Shown in pieces: positions 24,892 to 33,789 of a stretch of DNA of 64,000 nt. The stretch comes from JAEUNJ01 sp052035955. Its GTDB lineage: Bacteria > Pseudomonadota > Gammaproteobacteria > Burkholderiales > Rhodocyclaceae. Numbering within the stretch: the first letter of the stretch is position 1; each line of letters begins with the position of its first letter. A program made the position numbers and the translations under genes. The stretch spans positions 1 through 64,000 of the forward strand of contig JBPOHD010000001.1 of NCBI GenBank assembly GCA_052035955.1, given 5' to 3'. The notes below the pieces were generated by a model. The model did not search any database and was not told where the DNA came from. It was given only the letters and a program-made list of their open reading frames with translations.

Positions 24892-27774
24892 ATGGCAACG
24901 GTCGAAGGAGGCGGGGGATTTCCGGGGCACATCCGGGCCGGGCAGGCGGTCGTCGAACTCGCCGCCGGTTTCCTCGCCGAACTGCATCCTGCCGCCGCCC
25001 CCCGCCGGCCGACCCTGGACAGCGCCCTCGACGCGGACCTGGGGCTGGACAGCCTGAGCCGTGTCGAGCTGGCGGTGCGCATCGAAAGGGCCTTCGGGGC
25101 CCGCCTGCCGGAAGCGGCCCTGGCCGATGCGCGCACCCTGCGCGACCTCGTCGGAGCCCTGGAAGAGGCCGCGGGCGCACGCGGAGGCTTGCCGGACGCC
25201 CTCGGGGAGGCCGGCGCGCCCCTCGCGCCCGGCCCGCCCGGCGGGCATGGTGCGCCCGGCGGGCCTGGTGCGCCCGGCGGGCCTGGCGCCCCGATGGCCG
25301 TCCCCGCCGACGCGGCAACCCTCGTCGACGTGCTCGACTGGCACGCCGATGCCCATCCGGACCGGGTGCAGATCATCCATCTGGGCGAGGCCGGCGAGAC
25401 GCGGATTTCCTACGGCGAACTGCGGCGGCGGGTCGGTTCGGTGGCGGCCGGCCTGCAGCGGGAGGGGCTGCTGCCGCGGCAGGCCGTGGCCATCATGCTG
25501 CCCACCGGCCCGGAGTACTTCTTCGCCTACCTCGGCGTGCTGCGGGCCGGCGGCATCCCGGTACCGATCTACCCGCCGGCACGGCTGGCGCAGATCGAGG
25601 AACACGTCCGCCGCCACGCGGGCATCCTGGCCAACGCCGAGGCCGCCCTCCTCGTCACCGTTCCCGAGGCGCGGGCCGTCGCCCGGCTGCTGGAGGCGCG
25701 GGTGGCCGGACTGCGCAAGGTCGTCACCGTCGCCGGGCTGGAAGCCGGCGGCGGCGCCTGCGCGCCCGTTTCCCTGAAGGGCGGGGACATCGCCTTCATC
25801 CAGTACACCTCCGGCAGCACGGGCGACCCGAAGGGCGTGGTGCTGACCCACGACAACCTGCTGGCCAACATCCGCGCCATCGGCCAGGCGGTGGGCATCG
25901 TGCCCGGCGACGTCTTCGTGAGCTGGCTGCCGCTCTACCACGACATGGGCCTGATCTGCGCCTGGCTGACCACCCACTATTTCGCCATACCCCTGGTCGT
26001 CATGTCGCCGCTGGCCTTCCTGGCCCGGCCCGAGCGCTGGCTGCGGGCCATCCACCATTACCGGGGCACGATCTCGGCGGCGCCGAACTTCGCCTACGAA
26101 CTCTGCGTGAAGCGCATCGCCGATGCCGACCTGGCGGGCCTGGACCTGGGGTCCTGGCGCATCGCCGCCAACGGCGCCGAGCCGGTGGTCCCGGACACCC
26201 TGCGCCGGTTCTCCGACCGCTTCGCCCCCTTCGGCTTCCGCCCGGAAGCCATGATGCCGGTCTACGGCCTGGCCGAATCCACCGTCGGCCTGATATCGCC
26301 CCCCGTGGGCCGGGGGCCGCGCGTCGACCGCGTCCGCCGGGCCCCCTTCAGTGCCGGCGGGCGGGCCGAGCCGGCCGCCGAGGACGATGCCTCGGCCCTG
26401 TCCTTCGTCTGCTGCGGGCGCCCCATCCCGGGCCACGAGGTCCGCATCGTCGACGCCCTGGGCACGGAACTCGACGAGCGTTTCGAGGGGCGCCTGGAAT
26501 TTCGCGGCCCCTCGGCCACCGCGGGCTATTACCGCAATCCGGAGCAGACCCGGCGGCTGTACGACGGCGAATGGCTCGATTCGGGCGACCGCGCCTACAT
26601 GGCCGGCGGCGAGGTGCACCTCACCGGCCGGGTCAAGGACATCATCATCCGCGGCGGGCGCAACATCTATCCCCACGAGGTCGAGGACCTTGTGGGTTCC
26701 ATTCCCGGCGTGCGCCGCGGCTGCGTCGCCGTCTTCGGCAGTCCCGACCCGGCCGGCGGCACGGAGCGCCTGGTCGTCCTCGCCGAGACCCGGCCGGGGA
26801 AGGGCGGGGAGGCCCTTCGCCGGGAAATCGTCGCGGCCACCGTGGCCGCCCTCGGCGAGCCGCCCGACGAGGTGGTGCTGGCGCCGCCCGGGAGCGTGCT
26901 GAAGACCTCCAGCGGCAAGATCCGCCGGGCCGCCTGCCGTGACCTGTACGAGGCGGGCCTGGTGGGACGCCGGGGCCGCGCCGGCTGGTGGCAGGTGCTG
27001 CGGCTCCTCGCCGGGTCGCTGCTGCCCCAGGCCCGGCGCGCGGCGGGGTCCGGCGCCCGCGCCGCCTATGCAGGATGGGTGTGGCTGCTGTTCGTCCTGC
27101 TTGCCTGGCCGGCCTGGCTGGCCACGGTGCTGGCGCCGCGGCCGGCCCTGGCCTGGTCCGCCAACCGCCTGGCCTCGCGCCTGCTGCTTCGGCTCGCCGG
27201 GATCCCCCTGGCCGTCCGCGGCCTGGAGCGGATGCCCGCCGGACCTTGCGTCCTGGTGGCGAACCATGCCAGCTATGCGGACGTCCTGATCCTCTGCGCC
27301 GCCCTGCCGGCCCCCTTCAGCTTCGTCGCCAAGCGCGAACTGCTCGACCGGCCCCTGGCCCGCCTCTACCTGCGCGGCCTGGGGACCCAGTTCGTCGAAC
27401 GCTTCGACGCCCGGCAGAGCGTCGAGGACGCCCGGCGCCTGGGCGAGGCGGTGAAGGCCGGCAGCAACTCGGCCTTCTTTCCCGAGGGCACGTTCACCCG
27501 GGCGGGCGGCCTGGCGCCCTTCCGCCTGGGGGCCTTCGCGGCGGCGGCGGCAGCCGGCGTTCCCGTGCTGCCGGTGGCCCTGGCCGGAACCCGCAGCTTC
27601 CTGCGCGACGGCCAGTGGCGCCCGCGGCGGGTCCCGGTCACGGTCACGATCGGCGATCCGGTGCGGCCCGATCCCGCCGCCCCGGATGGCTTCGCCGCCG
27701 CCGTCGCCTTGCGCGATGCGGCCCGGGCGCACATTCTGGCCCATTGCGGCGAGCCGGACGCGGGCCGGCGTTGA
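24892..27774 (+). CDS. Tri-domain acyl carrier - AMP-ligase - acyltransferase fusion
   Basis: 960 residues. At 15-95 lies an acyl-carrier domain with the phosphopantetheine site DLGLDSLSRVEL (Ser54). At ~105-130 lies a collagen-like Gly-Ala-Pro linker. At ~135-690 lies an acyl-AMP ligase/acyl-CoA synthetase (YTSGSTGDPKGVVLTH, PVYGLAESTVGL, LDSGDRAYM, KTSSGKIRR). At ~725-940 lies a PlsC-type acyltransferase after a hydrophobic segment (NHASYAD, FFPEGTFTRAGG). The likely reaction is activation of a fatty acid, loading on the carrier and transfer to a lysolipid at the inner membrane. Neighbour mlaC supports lipid work. Confidence 0.9.
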   Translation: MATVEGGGGFPGHIRAGQAVVELAAGFLAELHPAAAPRRPTLDSALDADLGLDSLSRVELAVRIERAFGARLPEAALADARTLRDLVGALEEAAGARGGLPDALGEAGAPLAPGPPGGHGAPGGPGAPGGPGAPMAVPADAATLVDVLDWHADAHPDRVQIIHLGEAGETRISYGELRRRVGSVAAGLQREGLLPRQAVAIMLPTGPEYFFAYLGVLRAGGIPVPIYPPARLAQIEEHVRRHAGILANAEAALLVTVPEARAVARLLEARVAGLRKVVTVAGLEAGGGACAPVSLKGGDIAFIQYTSGSTGDPKGVVLTHDNLLANIRAIGQAVGIVPGDVFVSWLPLYHDMGLICAWLTTHYFAIPLVVMSPLAFLARPERWLRAIHHYRGTISAAPNFAYELCVKRIADADLAGLDLGSWRIAANGAEPVVPDTLRRFSDRFAPFGFRPEAMMPVYGLAESTVGLISPPVGRGPRVDRVRRAPFSAGGRAEPAAEDDASALSFVCCGRPIPGHEVRIVDALGTELDERFEGRLEFRGPSATAGYYRNPEQTRRLYDGEWLDSGDRAYMAGGEVHLTGRVKDIIIRGGRNIYPHEVEDLVGSIPGVRRGCVAVFGSPDPAGGTERLVVLAETRPGKGGEALRREIVAATVAALGEPPDEVVLAPPGSVLKTSSGKIRRAACRDLYEAGLVGRRGRAGWWQVLRLLAGSLLPQARRAAGSGARAAYAGWVWLLFVLLAWPAWLATVLAPRPALAWSANRLASRLLLRLAGIPLAVRGLERMPAGPCVLVANHASYADVLILCAALPAPFSFVAKRELLDRPLARLYLRGLGTQFVERFDARQSVEDARRLGEAVKAGSNSAFFPEGTFTRAGGLAPFRLGAFAAAAAAGVPVLPVALAGTRSFLRDGQWRPRRVPVTVTIGDPVRPDPAAPDGFAAAVALRDAARAHILAHCGEPDAGRR

Positions 27775-28024
27775 GGCGGCGGGGCATGTCCGGGAGGCGG
27801 AAGTCCGGCACCCGGAGCCGCCGCGCGGGCGGCCCTCCCGGCCGGAAGCGCCGCCCGGCATTCCGACATCCTGTTCGACGTCCTTGGGGCCGGCTTGCGC
27901 ATCCGGCGAGGAGGGCGTGTTTCCGGCCCATGAATTACACCTGCTGGCGGTCGGAAAGCGGTACAGTCGTCAGGCCGGGGATCACCGGCATCCACGCCGC
28001 AGCAAAGGGCATCGGGAGCCACGC

Positions 28025-28195
28025 ATGATCGTCAGACGCCGCACCTGGTTGTACCGCCTGGCCGGGCAGATGTACGCCCAGGCCATCGCCTTCGAGAAGC
28101 CGGTCACCGCCGCCGCGGCGCGCAGCCTCATCCGCCGCACCATCGGCAGGCCCCTCGAACTCTGGGGCCGCAAGCCGGGCGGGATCGCCCGCTGA
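28025..28195 (+). CDS. Small basic hypothetical protein (56 aa)
   Basis: MIVRRRTWLYRLAGQMYAQA and an Arg-rich C-terminus (SLIRRTIGRPLELWGRKPGG). It is preceded by GGAGCCACGC. It is short, basic and amphipathic, with no family recognised. The 250-bp gap between it and the fusion gene holds no other gene that I can support. Confidence 0.45.
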   Translation: MIVRRRTWLYRLAGQMYAQAIAFEKPVTAAAARSLIRRTIGRPLELWGRKPGGIAR

Positions 28196-28309
28196 AGGCG
28201 AGCCCGGTCGCCGCCGGTCGCCCCGGCCCGTCTGCCGGCTCGGCAGGCAGGCCCCGGCCGCGGAGGCGAAGGATGCCTGCCGGCGCGGCGCGGGCGGGCC
28301 GCGTTCCCT

Positions 28310-28966
28310 TCAGGATTCCGCGATCAGGTCGGCCAGGGCCTCCGCCGCCAGGACCACGGTCCGCCCCCGGTGGACCTCGACCAGGCCGGCGGCGGCGAAT
28401 TCCCGCATCAGTCGTGCGATCCCTTCCCTCGTGGTGCCCAGGTGGTCGGCCATCTGCTGCTGGGTCATGCGCAGTTCGCCGGCCGCCGAGGCCTGGACGA
28501 GCAGCAGGTTGGCCAGGCGCTGCTTCAGGTGGTAGGCATGGACCTGCTCCAGTTCGCGCATCAGGCGGAAGACCAGGGTGGATAGGGCGCGCACGGTCAG
28601 GTCCTGGACGGCCGCCTCCCGGGCGAACAGGGCGCGGAAGACCGGCCCCGGGATCAGGGCCACCCGGGTGGCCGTCGTCGCCTGCACCCAGGCCGGGTAG
28701 CGCAGGTCGTTGAACAGGCTGTTGAGGGCGAAGATGCAGGTTTCGCCGGGGTCGATGAAGTAGAGGGTGGCCTCGGCGCCGTTGGGCGCCAGGGAGTACA
28801 CGCGCAGGCGGCCCTCGAGGACGAAATAGGCGCCGGAGATCGCCTGTCCCTTGTGCAGGATGGGCCCGCCCGGTGCGCAGTCGGCGGTCTGCAATCCCTG
28901 GCGCAGCAGATGGCGGCCGGTCTCGCTGAGGTCGCGGAAGGGACTGAAGGATTCGAGGCCCGGCAT
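28310..28966 (-). CDS. Crp/Fnr-family transcription regulator
   Basis: 218 residues. N-terminal cyclic-nucleotide-binding-type beta barrel (GPILHKGQAISGAYFVLEG) and C-terminal Crp-type helix-turn-helix (MTQQQMADHLGTTREGIARL). Only two scattered Cys are present (Cys30 and one near residue 75), so it is not a classic Fe-S Fnr sensor. The start MPGLESFSPF was chosen; upstream codons lack conservation. It is on the same strand as the di-heme peroxidase and may control it. Confidence 0.9.
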   Translation of the reverse strand: MPGLESFSPFRDLSETGRHLLRQGLQTADCAPGGPILHKGQAISGAYFVLEGRLRVYSLAPNGAEATLYFIDPGETCIFALNSLFNDLRYPAWVQATTATRVALIPGPVFRALFAREAAVQDLTVRALSTLVFRLMRELEQVHAYHLKQRLANLLLVQASAAGELRMTQQQMADHLGTTREGIARLMREFAAAGLVEVHRGRTVVLAAEALADLIAES

Positions 28967-29119
28967 CGACGCGTCTCCCCGGCGGCGCGCGGCTGCGCCC
29001 GGGACGGGCGCTGAGCCCGCCGGCGGCCGCCCAACGGCGGCGGATTCTATACGCATCGAACCGACCGCGGGCGCCAGGCCAACGTCATTCTCGTCGGCGA
29101 GGCAGGCTTCCATGCCGGC

Positions 29120-30415
29120 TCACGGGACCTCGATCGGCCGGTCCCGTTGCCGCAGCGCCTCGCTGCTCAACGCCTCGAGGAAGGCCACCAGGTCGGCCAC
29201 CTCCGAATCGGCGAGGGGCGCCCGGTCGATCCGGTTCATCCGCCCCGAGGCATCGATCCAGGCCGTGGTCCCGGCGGTGCGGCCGAGTTGGGTAGCGGCC
29301 ATGATGCGAACGACCTCCTCCAGGCGCCGGACCGAACCGTTGTGCAGCCAGGGCCCCGTGAGGGCCACGTTGCGCAGGGAGGGTACCCGCCAGACACCGG
29401 GTCCGCCGCCCGGGAGCAACAGGTCGTACTTCGTTTCGTAAGCGGTCCGGTTGGCCGGAAACAGGCGGAAGGGGGCATCGCCCGCCGCCAGGCTGGCGGC
29501 GCTGAAATTCGGTCCCCGGTGGCAGCCGACGCAACCGACGGATTCGAAGAGCGCCATGCCGCGCAGCTGCGGAGGCGTCAGTGCCGTCCGGTCCCCGCGC
29601 ACGAAGCGGTCATAGGCCGAGTCGGCGGTGACCAGGGTCCGCTCGAAGGCGGCGATCGCCCGGGTGATGCGATCGAAGCCGATCCGGCCGTCATCGCCGA
29701 AGGCGCGGGCGAAGGCGGCCCGGTAGGACGGGTCGGCCGCGATCCGGGCTTCCGCTTCCCCTGGCGACGGCATGCCCATTTCCAGTGGATTGAGGATGGG
29801 ACCTGCGGCCTGCTCCTCCAGTGATCCTGCCCGTCCGTCCCAGAAGAACACTGCCTGGAACGCCGCGTTCCAGACCGTGGGCGTGTTGCGGTTGCCGACC
29901 CGGCCGCCCAGGCCCCGGGCCGTGGCGCGGCCGTCGCCGCCCGCCCGGCCCTCGAGGTCGTGGCAGGAGGCGCAGGACAACGTCCCGTCCCGCGACAGCC
30001 TGCGCTCGAAGAAGAGGCGCCTGCCCAGGTCGATCTTCGCCGGGGTCGGCGGGTCGTCGGCGGGCGAGGGGACCTGGTCGGGCAGCGTTTGCCACGAATG
30101 GCGCACCGTGCCGAGGGGCGAGCCGGCGTCCGCGGCCATGGGTGCCGGGGCGGGCGTCGGGGTCCGATCGGGGAAAGCCCGAACCAGGGGATCGACCACC
30201 TGGTGGGGCAGGCCCGTCACCACCGCCGCCACCGCCATCTTGAGGGCGAAGGCGAGGATGCCCATGCCGAAGGCGCCGGTCAGCATCCACCGGCCGGGAG
30301 CGCCGAGGCCGGCGAAGGGACCGAGTTCGCGATGCACCATCAATCCGAGCAGCAGCAGTCCGCCGAGGACGGCGGGCAGGCCTACGGCCAAGAGGTCGGA
30401 AAAGTCGTTGGTCAT
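29120..30415 (-). CDS. Membrane-anchored di-heme cytochrome c peroxidase (MauG/CcpA family)
   Basis: 431 residues. Two N-terminal hydrophobic helices (LLAVGLPAVLGGLLLLGLMV and WMLTGAFGMGILAFALKMAV) anchor it, followed by a Pro-rich spacer. The peroxidase domain has heme motifs CASCH and CVGCH and conserved NRNTPTVWNAAF, FFWDGRAGSLEEQA and VPSLRNVALTGPWLHNG. It would reduce peroxide in the periplasm with c-type cytochrome electrons. ATG 30415 is preceded by GGAAG. Confidence 0.9.
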   Translation of the reverse strand: MTNDFSDLLAVGLPAVLGGLLLLGLMVHRELGPFAGLGAPGRWMLTGAFGMGILAFALKMAVAAVVTGLPHQVVDPLVRAFPDRTPTPAPAPMAADAGSPLGTVRHSWQTLPDQVPSPADDPPTPAKIDLGRRLFFERRLSRDGTLSCASCHDLEGRAGGDGRATARGLGGRVGNRNTPTVWNAAFQAVFFWDGRAGSLEEQAAGPILNPLEMGMPSPGEAEARIAADPSYRAAFARAFGDDGRIGFDRITRAIAAFERTLVTADSAYDRFVRGDRTALTPPQLRGMALFESVGCVGCHRGPNFSAASLAAGDAPFRLFPANRTAYETKYDLLLPGGGPGVWRVPSLRNVALTGPWLHNGSVRRLEEVVRIMAATQLGRTAGTTAWIDASGRMNRIDRAPLADSEVADLVAFLEALSSEALRQRDRPIEVP

Positions 30416-30484
30416 GGAGCTTCCTTGCAAGGATGTCCGGCGGGACCGCGAGGGCCGTCGCGCTCCCGCACCGGAGCGGGCCGG

Positions 30485-30790
30485 TCAGTCGCCGGGTCGG
30501 CGGAAGAAGGTGTCGCCCGGCGTCGCGGTGGTGACTTCCGTGATCGAATCGAAGGGCAGGCCGACCCGGGCGTGGGCCCGCCGGACGGCTTCGGCATCCG
30601 GCGCCATGTTGAGGCAGAAGGCCCGGCCGTCCGCGTAGCTCAGGTGAGTCCGCAGGGGAATCACGCCTTCGGCATAACAGGCCTGCTCGTACTGTCCGTA
30701 GAAGACCTCGAAATCGGCCGGGGACAGTTCCGCCGGGAAGCTTTCCCGGGCGCGGTCATGGGTGTCGAGGAAGAAGCGCATCGCTCGCAT
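30485..30790 (-). CDS. DUF4242-type small protein
   Basis: 101 residues: MRAMRFFLDTHDRARESFPA, with a TYADGR-like loop (HLSYADGRAFCLNMAPDAEA) and a conserved acidic-aromatic start. This matches the SCO4226-like ferredoxin-fold proteins of which some bind nickel. AAAGGATCCCC precedes the ATG at 30790. It is 69 nt upstream of the di-heme peroxidase, probably one operon. Confidence 0.75.
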   Translation of the reverse strand: MRAMRFFLDTHDRARESFPAELSPADFEVFYGQYEQACYAEGVIPLRTHLSYADGRAFCLNMAPDAEAVRRAHARVGLPFDSITEVTTATPGDTFFRRPGD

Positions 30791-30969
30791 GGGGATCCTT
30801 TCGTGACGCTACGGCATGTAGCGCCGCGAAGACTAGCCGCCCCCGGCGGGCCGATCTGTACCAATTGATACTTTGCCGATGGCATCGAAGGCAGGGGCGG
30901 TGTCCGGATCGCGTCCGCGACACGCCGTTCGCGCCGCGGCGCATGCCATCCGTCGCCCGGGGATAAACC

Positions 30970-30991
30970 ATATTAATGGCATGGCTAATAT
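30970..30991. promoter_or_regulatory. AT-rich inverted repeat upstream of the 295-aa gene
   Basis: ATATTA-N10-TAATAT, a perfect dyad that stands out in 70% G+C DNA, 90-111 nt upstream of the start at 31081. It is a probable operator or promoter element for that gene. A shorter palindrome-like TACCAATTGATA lies near 30869. Confidence 0.45.
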
Positions 30992-31080
30992 CCGGCCGGT
31001 CTTGCGGCCAGCCCCGAAACCCGTCTGCCGCGATTCGGACCTTCGGGGCGGGGTCCGTGCCAACGAAAGGAGTCCGTCCC

Positions 31081-31968
31081 ATGCTGAAGAAGCTCGCCCG
31101 GTTGTTTTCTCCCGCCAGCAAGGCCGGGCCCGATCCGGACGTGTCCAGGGTCGTCGCGGCCGTGGATCCGCGCATCGGCGCCCTGGCCGACCATGCGGAG
31201 CACCTCGGGCCGGCAATTCGCCATGCGCGCCGCCACTTCGCCCGCGTCGCCGGCGAGATACCGGGGCCCATCACCGTCTCGGCCCGGCGGCATGGCCGCG
31301 ATCCCGCCCTGGGCGTGCTGTTCCCGTCGGTCGGCGACATCGTGCAGGGCATAGGGCGCAGCATGGAGCTGCGGGAGGCGATGAAACGGGCCGACCCGGG
31401 TGCCGACCATGTCCATGCCCTCTTGGGCGTCCGCCGCAAGAGCCGTCCGGACCGGGGCGGCCGCGGCGATGAATCCGGCGCCACCCATCACCTGTCCGAC
31501 CATACCTTCCGCAGCCTGGGGCCGACCGAGCAGCATGCAAGGGAGGCCCTCGGCGAGGCCGCCTTCTCGAGCCTGGTCCGGTCCTTCTCGACCGGCGTCG
31601 TCGGCATGCACCGGCAGCACCGGCTGGCCAGTTCGGAAAACGAACTGAACCGGGAAATCCTCAGCCGCATGGGCGGGTCGGGCGGCGAGGCCCTCGAGAA
31701 CCATCTCGCGGAAGCGGCCAGGTCCCTGGAGCCCCGCCAGATAATGGTCGACCTGGTCGCCTGCCTGCAGAATCCGGAACGCCACCTGCGGCTGGACGCC
31801 GGGAATGGGCACCGGGTCGACAGCGACGGCCAGGCAGGCATCCACCTGCCGCTGCTGTCGGGGACCGACCGGCGGGACTGGCTGGTCTGCGTGGCCCGCC
31901 TGCCGATGGACGAGGTGCGCATGGCCATGGAGGCCGAGCCCCGGGCCCACCGGTTCATCATGATCTGA
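31081..31968 (+). CDS. Hypothetical protein next to nif-regulated genes (295 aa)
   Basis: Soluble protein not recognised. MLKKLARLFSPASK begins it; the ATG has GAAAGGAG upstream. Notable stretches are HHLSDHTFRSLGPTEQHAREA and DLVACLQNPERHLRLDAGN, with many His and Arg. The C-terminus (LPMDEVRMAMEAEPRAHRFI) is short and charged. Its stop lies 17 nt before the NifA-type site of the SIR2-like gene, but it has its own AT-rich upstream dyad. Function unknown. Confidence 0.7.
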   Translation: MLKKLARLFSPASKAGPDPDVSRVVAAVDPRIGALADHAEHLGPAIRHARRHFARVAGEIPGPITVSARRHGRDPALGVLFPSVGDIVQGIGRSMELREAMKRADPGADHVHALLGVRRKSRPDRGGRGDESGATHHLSDHTFRSLGPTEQHAREALGEAAFSSLVRSFSTGVVGMHRQHRLASSENELNREILSRMGGSGGEALENHLAEAARSLEPRQIMVDLVACLQNPERHLRLDAGNGHRVDSDGQAGIHLPLLSGTDRRDWLVCVARLPMDEVRMAMEAEPRAHRFIMI

Positions 31969-31985
31969 GGGCCCGTCGCAGGCCT

Positions 31986-32001
31986 TGTCGCAAAGCCGAC
32001 A
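31986..32001. promoter_or_regulatory. NifA upstream activator site of the SIR2-like gene
   Basis: TGTCGCAAAGCCGACA (TGT-N10-ACA), nearly the same as the nifN site. The sigma-54 element is 50 nt downstream. Confidence 0.83.
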
Positions 32002-32050
32002 ATGGCCGGCCGGGTGGCCGCGAAGCCGCGCCCCGTGGGGCTGTCGTTTC

Positions 32051-32065
32051 CGGCGCGCTTCTTGC
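32051..32065 (+). promoter_or_regulatory. Putative sigma-54 promoter of the SIR2-like gene
   Basis: CGGCGCGCTTCTTGC on the plus strand has the invariant GG-N10-GC spacing and a good TTGC -12; the -24 half is weaker (CGGCGC for TGGCAC). It lies 44 nt upstream of the ATG at 32109. Confidence 0.65.
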
Positions 32066-32108
32066 TGGAGATCCTCGAATCCCACGGAATCCTGCAAGGA
32101 GCGCTTCA

Positions 32109-32960
32109 ATGATCGCCAAGAATCTCGCCGACCAGTGGATGTCCGGCCTCGCCGACGGCACCCTCGTCCCCTACCTCGGCCCCGGCGTCCTCGCCGACGT
32201 GCATGCCCTGGACGACGGTCGGCCCATCCCGGCCGACAGCGATTCCCTCATCCTGGCCATGAACGACGGCCGGCCCATGTCGCCCAAGCTCATGTACGAG
32301 TTCCCCCGCGCCGCCATGAACGTGGAGCTGAAGCGGGGCCGGGCGACGGTGAGCCGCTTCCTGACCCGCACCTACGGGGAAACCGCCTGGAGCCGTTCGG
32401 CCCTCCACGACTGGCTGGCCGCGATCAAGCCGCCCTACGTGATCGACATCAACCGGGACACCCAGCTCCAGGACAGCTACGCCGGCACGCCCCACACCCT
32501 GGTGGTGGGCCTCGCCCGCACGGGCGGAACCGAGTTCCGCTTCAAGCTCTTCACCCACGACGGCCATGCCTACCGGCCGGCCGGCCTCAAGGAGGTGGAT
32601 CCGCTGCTGCCCGTCCTCTTCAAGCCCATGGGCACGCCGCGGCCGGAGCCCTACTACATCGCCTCCGACGCCGACTATGTCGATTACATCACCGAGCTGA
32701 TGGGCGGCTTCGCCGTGCCGGGCTTCGTCAAGGAGCGGCGCCTGGCCAAGCGCTACCTCTTCCTCGGGCTGCGCCTGAACCGCGACACCGAGCGCATGGT
32801 GATGAGCGACCTCGTCTATGCCCATGGCGATCCCGCCGGGTGGGCGCTGATTCCGGAACCGACGGACAAGGAGCGGCGTTTCTGCGAGCGGGTCGGCATC
32901 CGCATCGTCGAGGCCGACCTCGGGGAGCTGATCGGCCTCGACGACATGGCCGTAGCATGA
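32109..32960 (+). CDS. SIR2-like protein under nif-type control
   Basis: 283 residues with the layout of SIR2-like NAD-binding proteins. These are LVPYLGPGVLA (residues ~19-29, Gly-rich turn), YVIDINRDTQLQ (residues 110-121, in the place of TNYD), FKPMGTP (171-177, in the place of the LHGS catalytic-His motif), a SDADYVDYITELMGG stretch and RYLFLGLRLNRD. The catalytic His of SIR2 enzymes seems replaced by Met174. CAAGGAG precedes the ATG at 32109. A NifA site and sigma-54 element sit upstream; hemerythrin follows. Substrate unknown. Confidence 0.75.
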   Translation: MIAKNLADQWMSGLADGTLVPYLGPGVLADVHALDDGRPIPADSDSLILAMNDGRPMSPKLMYEFPRAAMNVELKRGRATVSRFLTRTYGETAWSRSALHDWLAAIKPPYVIDINRDTQLQDSYAGTPHTLVVGLARTGGTEFRFKLFTHDGHAYRPAGLKEVDPLLPVLFKPMGTPRPEPYYIASDADYVDYITELMGGFAVPGFVKERRLAKRYLFLGLRLNRDTERMVMSDLVYAHGDPAGWALIPEPTDKERRFCERVGIRIVEADLGELIGLDDMAVA

Positions 32961-33038
32961 TCCCGATCGGCTAGAATCGCGCCCCAGGGGCCGGCCCTCC
33001 CAAACCCCGCGTCCGGCCCGACGAAAGGAATACCGACC

Positions 33039-33431
33039 ATGCTGCAATGGGATGAAGAACGGCACGCCCTCGACGCGCCGGAGATGGACCCCACCCACAA
33101 GGAATTCCTGGCCGCCGTTGCCGCCCTGGAGGCGGCCGACGATGGGGACTTCCCCGATCTCCTGGACCGCCTCCTGGACCACACGCGCGAGCACTTCGAG
33201 CACGAGGGGCGCCTGATGCGCCACTGCGGCTTCCCGGCCATCCCCGAGCACGAGGGGGAGCACGCCCGCGTGCTGGCCGACCTGGAGCACCTGCGCCGCG
33301 GCATCGATGCCGGACGCATACGGTTCGCCCGCCATTTCGTGAAGGAGGGCCTCCTGGAGTGGTTCTCCAATCACCTGGCGACCATGGACGCGGCCCTGGC
33401 CGTCTGCATCCGCTACTCGCGGCAGAAGTAG
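33039..33431 (+). CDS. Bacteriohemerythrin
   Basis: 130 residues with all expected di-iron ligands: DPTHKEF (first His), HFEHEGRLM (His-x3-Glu), HEGEHARVL (His-x3-His) and FSNHLATMD (His-x4-Asp). Binds O2 reversibly at a di-iron site. It lies 78 nt after the SIR2-like gene, so it may share its NifA-controlled promoter. An O2-buffering or delivery role for nitrogenase is an inference; GAAAGGA precedes the ATG. Confidence 0.93.
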   Translation: MLQWDEERHALDAPEMDPTHKEFLAAVAALEAADDGDFPDLLDRLLDHTREHFEHEGRLMRHCGFPAIPEHEGEHARVLADLEHLRRGIDAGRIRFARHFVKEGLLEWFSNHLATMDAALAVCIRYSRQK

Positions 33432-33789
33432 CCCCTGGCGTTTCGAACGAGGCCTCCTGGGATGGGGGGCCTTCCCGGGAAGGGAACATCGGCGCCGGCG
33501 CCCCTTCCCTTGCGCCGGATACGTGCTTCCACGGAGGCGTCGGCGGGTCCTGTCGGGTGTCGGCAACGATCGCCGCGGCAATCGCCCCCGGAGGACGGGT
33601 CGTCCCCCCTGATCGTCCCCGGTGGCGTATATAGTTCAACCATACGATCGCCCCGGGCAAGCCCGTGCCTGCCGAATCCGCAATCCCTTCCCCGCCCTTC
33701 CGTTCCCTGCCGCCGCGGCGGTCCCGCCGGTGCCCCGGCGGGCCGCTGACCATGGACGGACACCCGCAGCGCCGGGCCGGAGGACGGCC
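33432..33789. other. Intergenic region before the hybrid kinase
   Basis: 358 bp. There is a short hairpin-like stretch at 33470-33485 (ccttcccgggaagg) that may end the hemerythrin transcript. There is also a less GC-rich patch near 33620-33650 (GTATATAGTTCAACC), probably a promoter. No gene seen. Confidence 0.5.

Noticed and set aside
28310..28966. Fnr-type oxygen sensor
   Set aside because: It lacks the N-terminal cysteine cluster; only two scattered cysteines are present.
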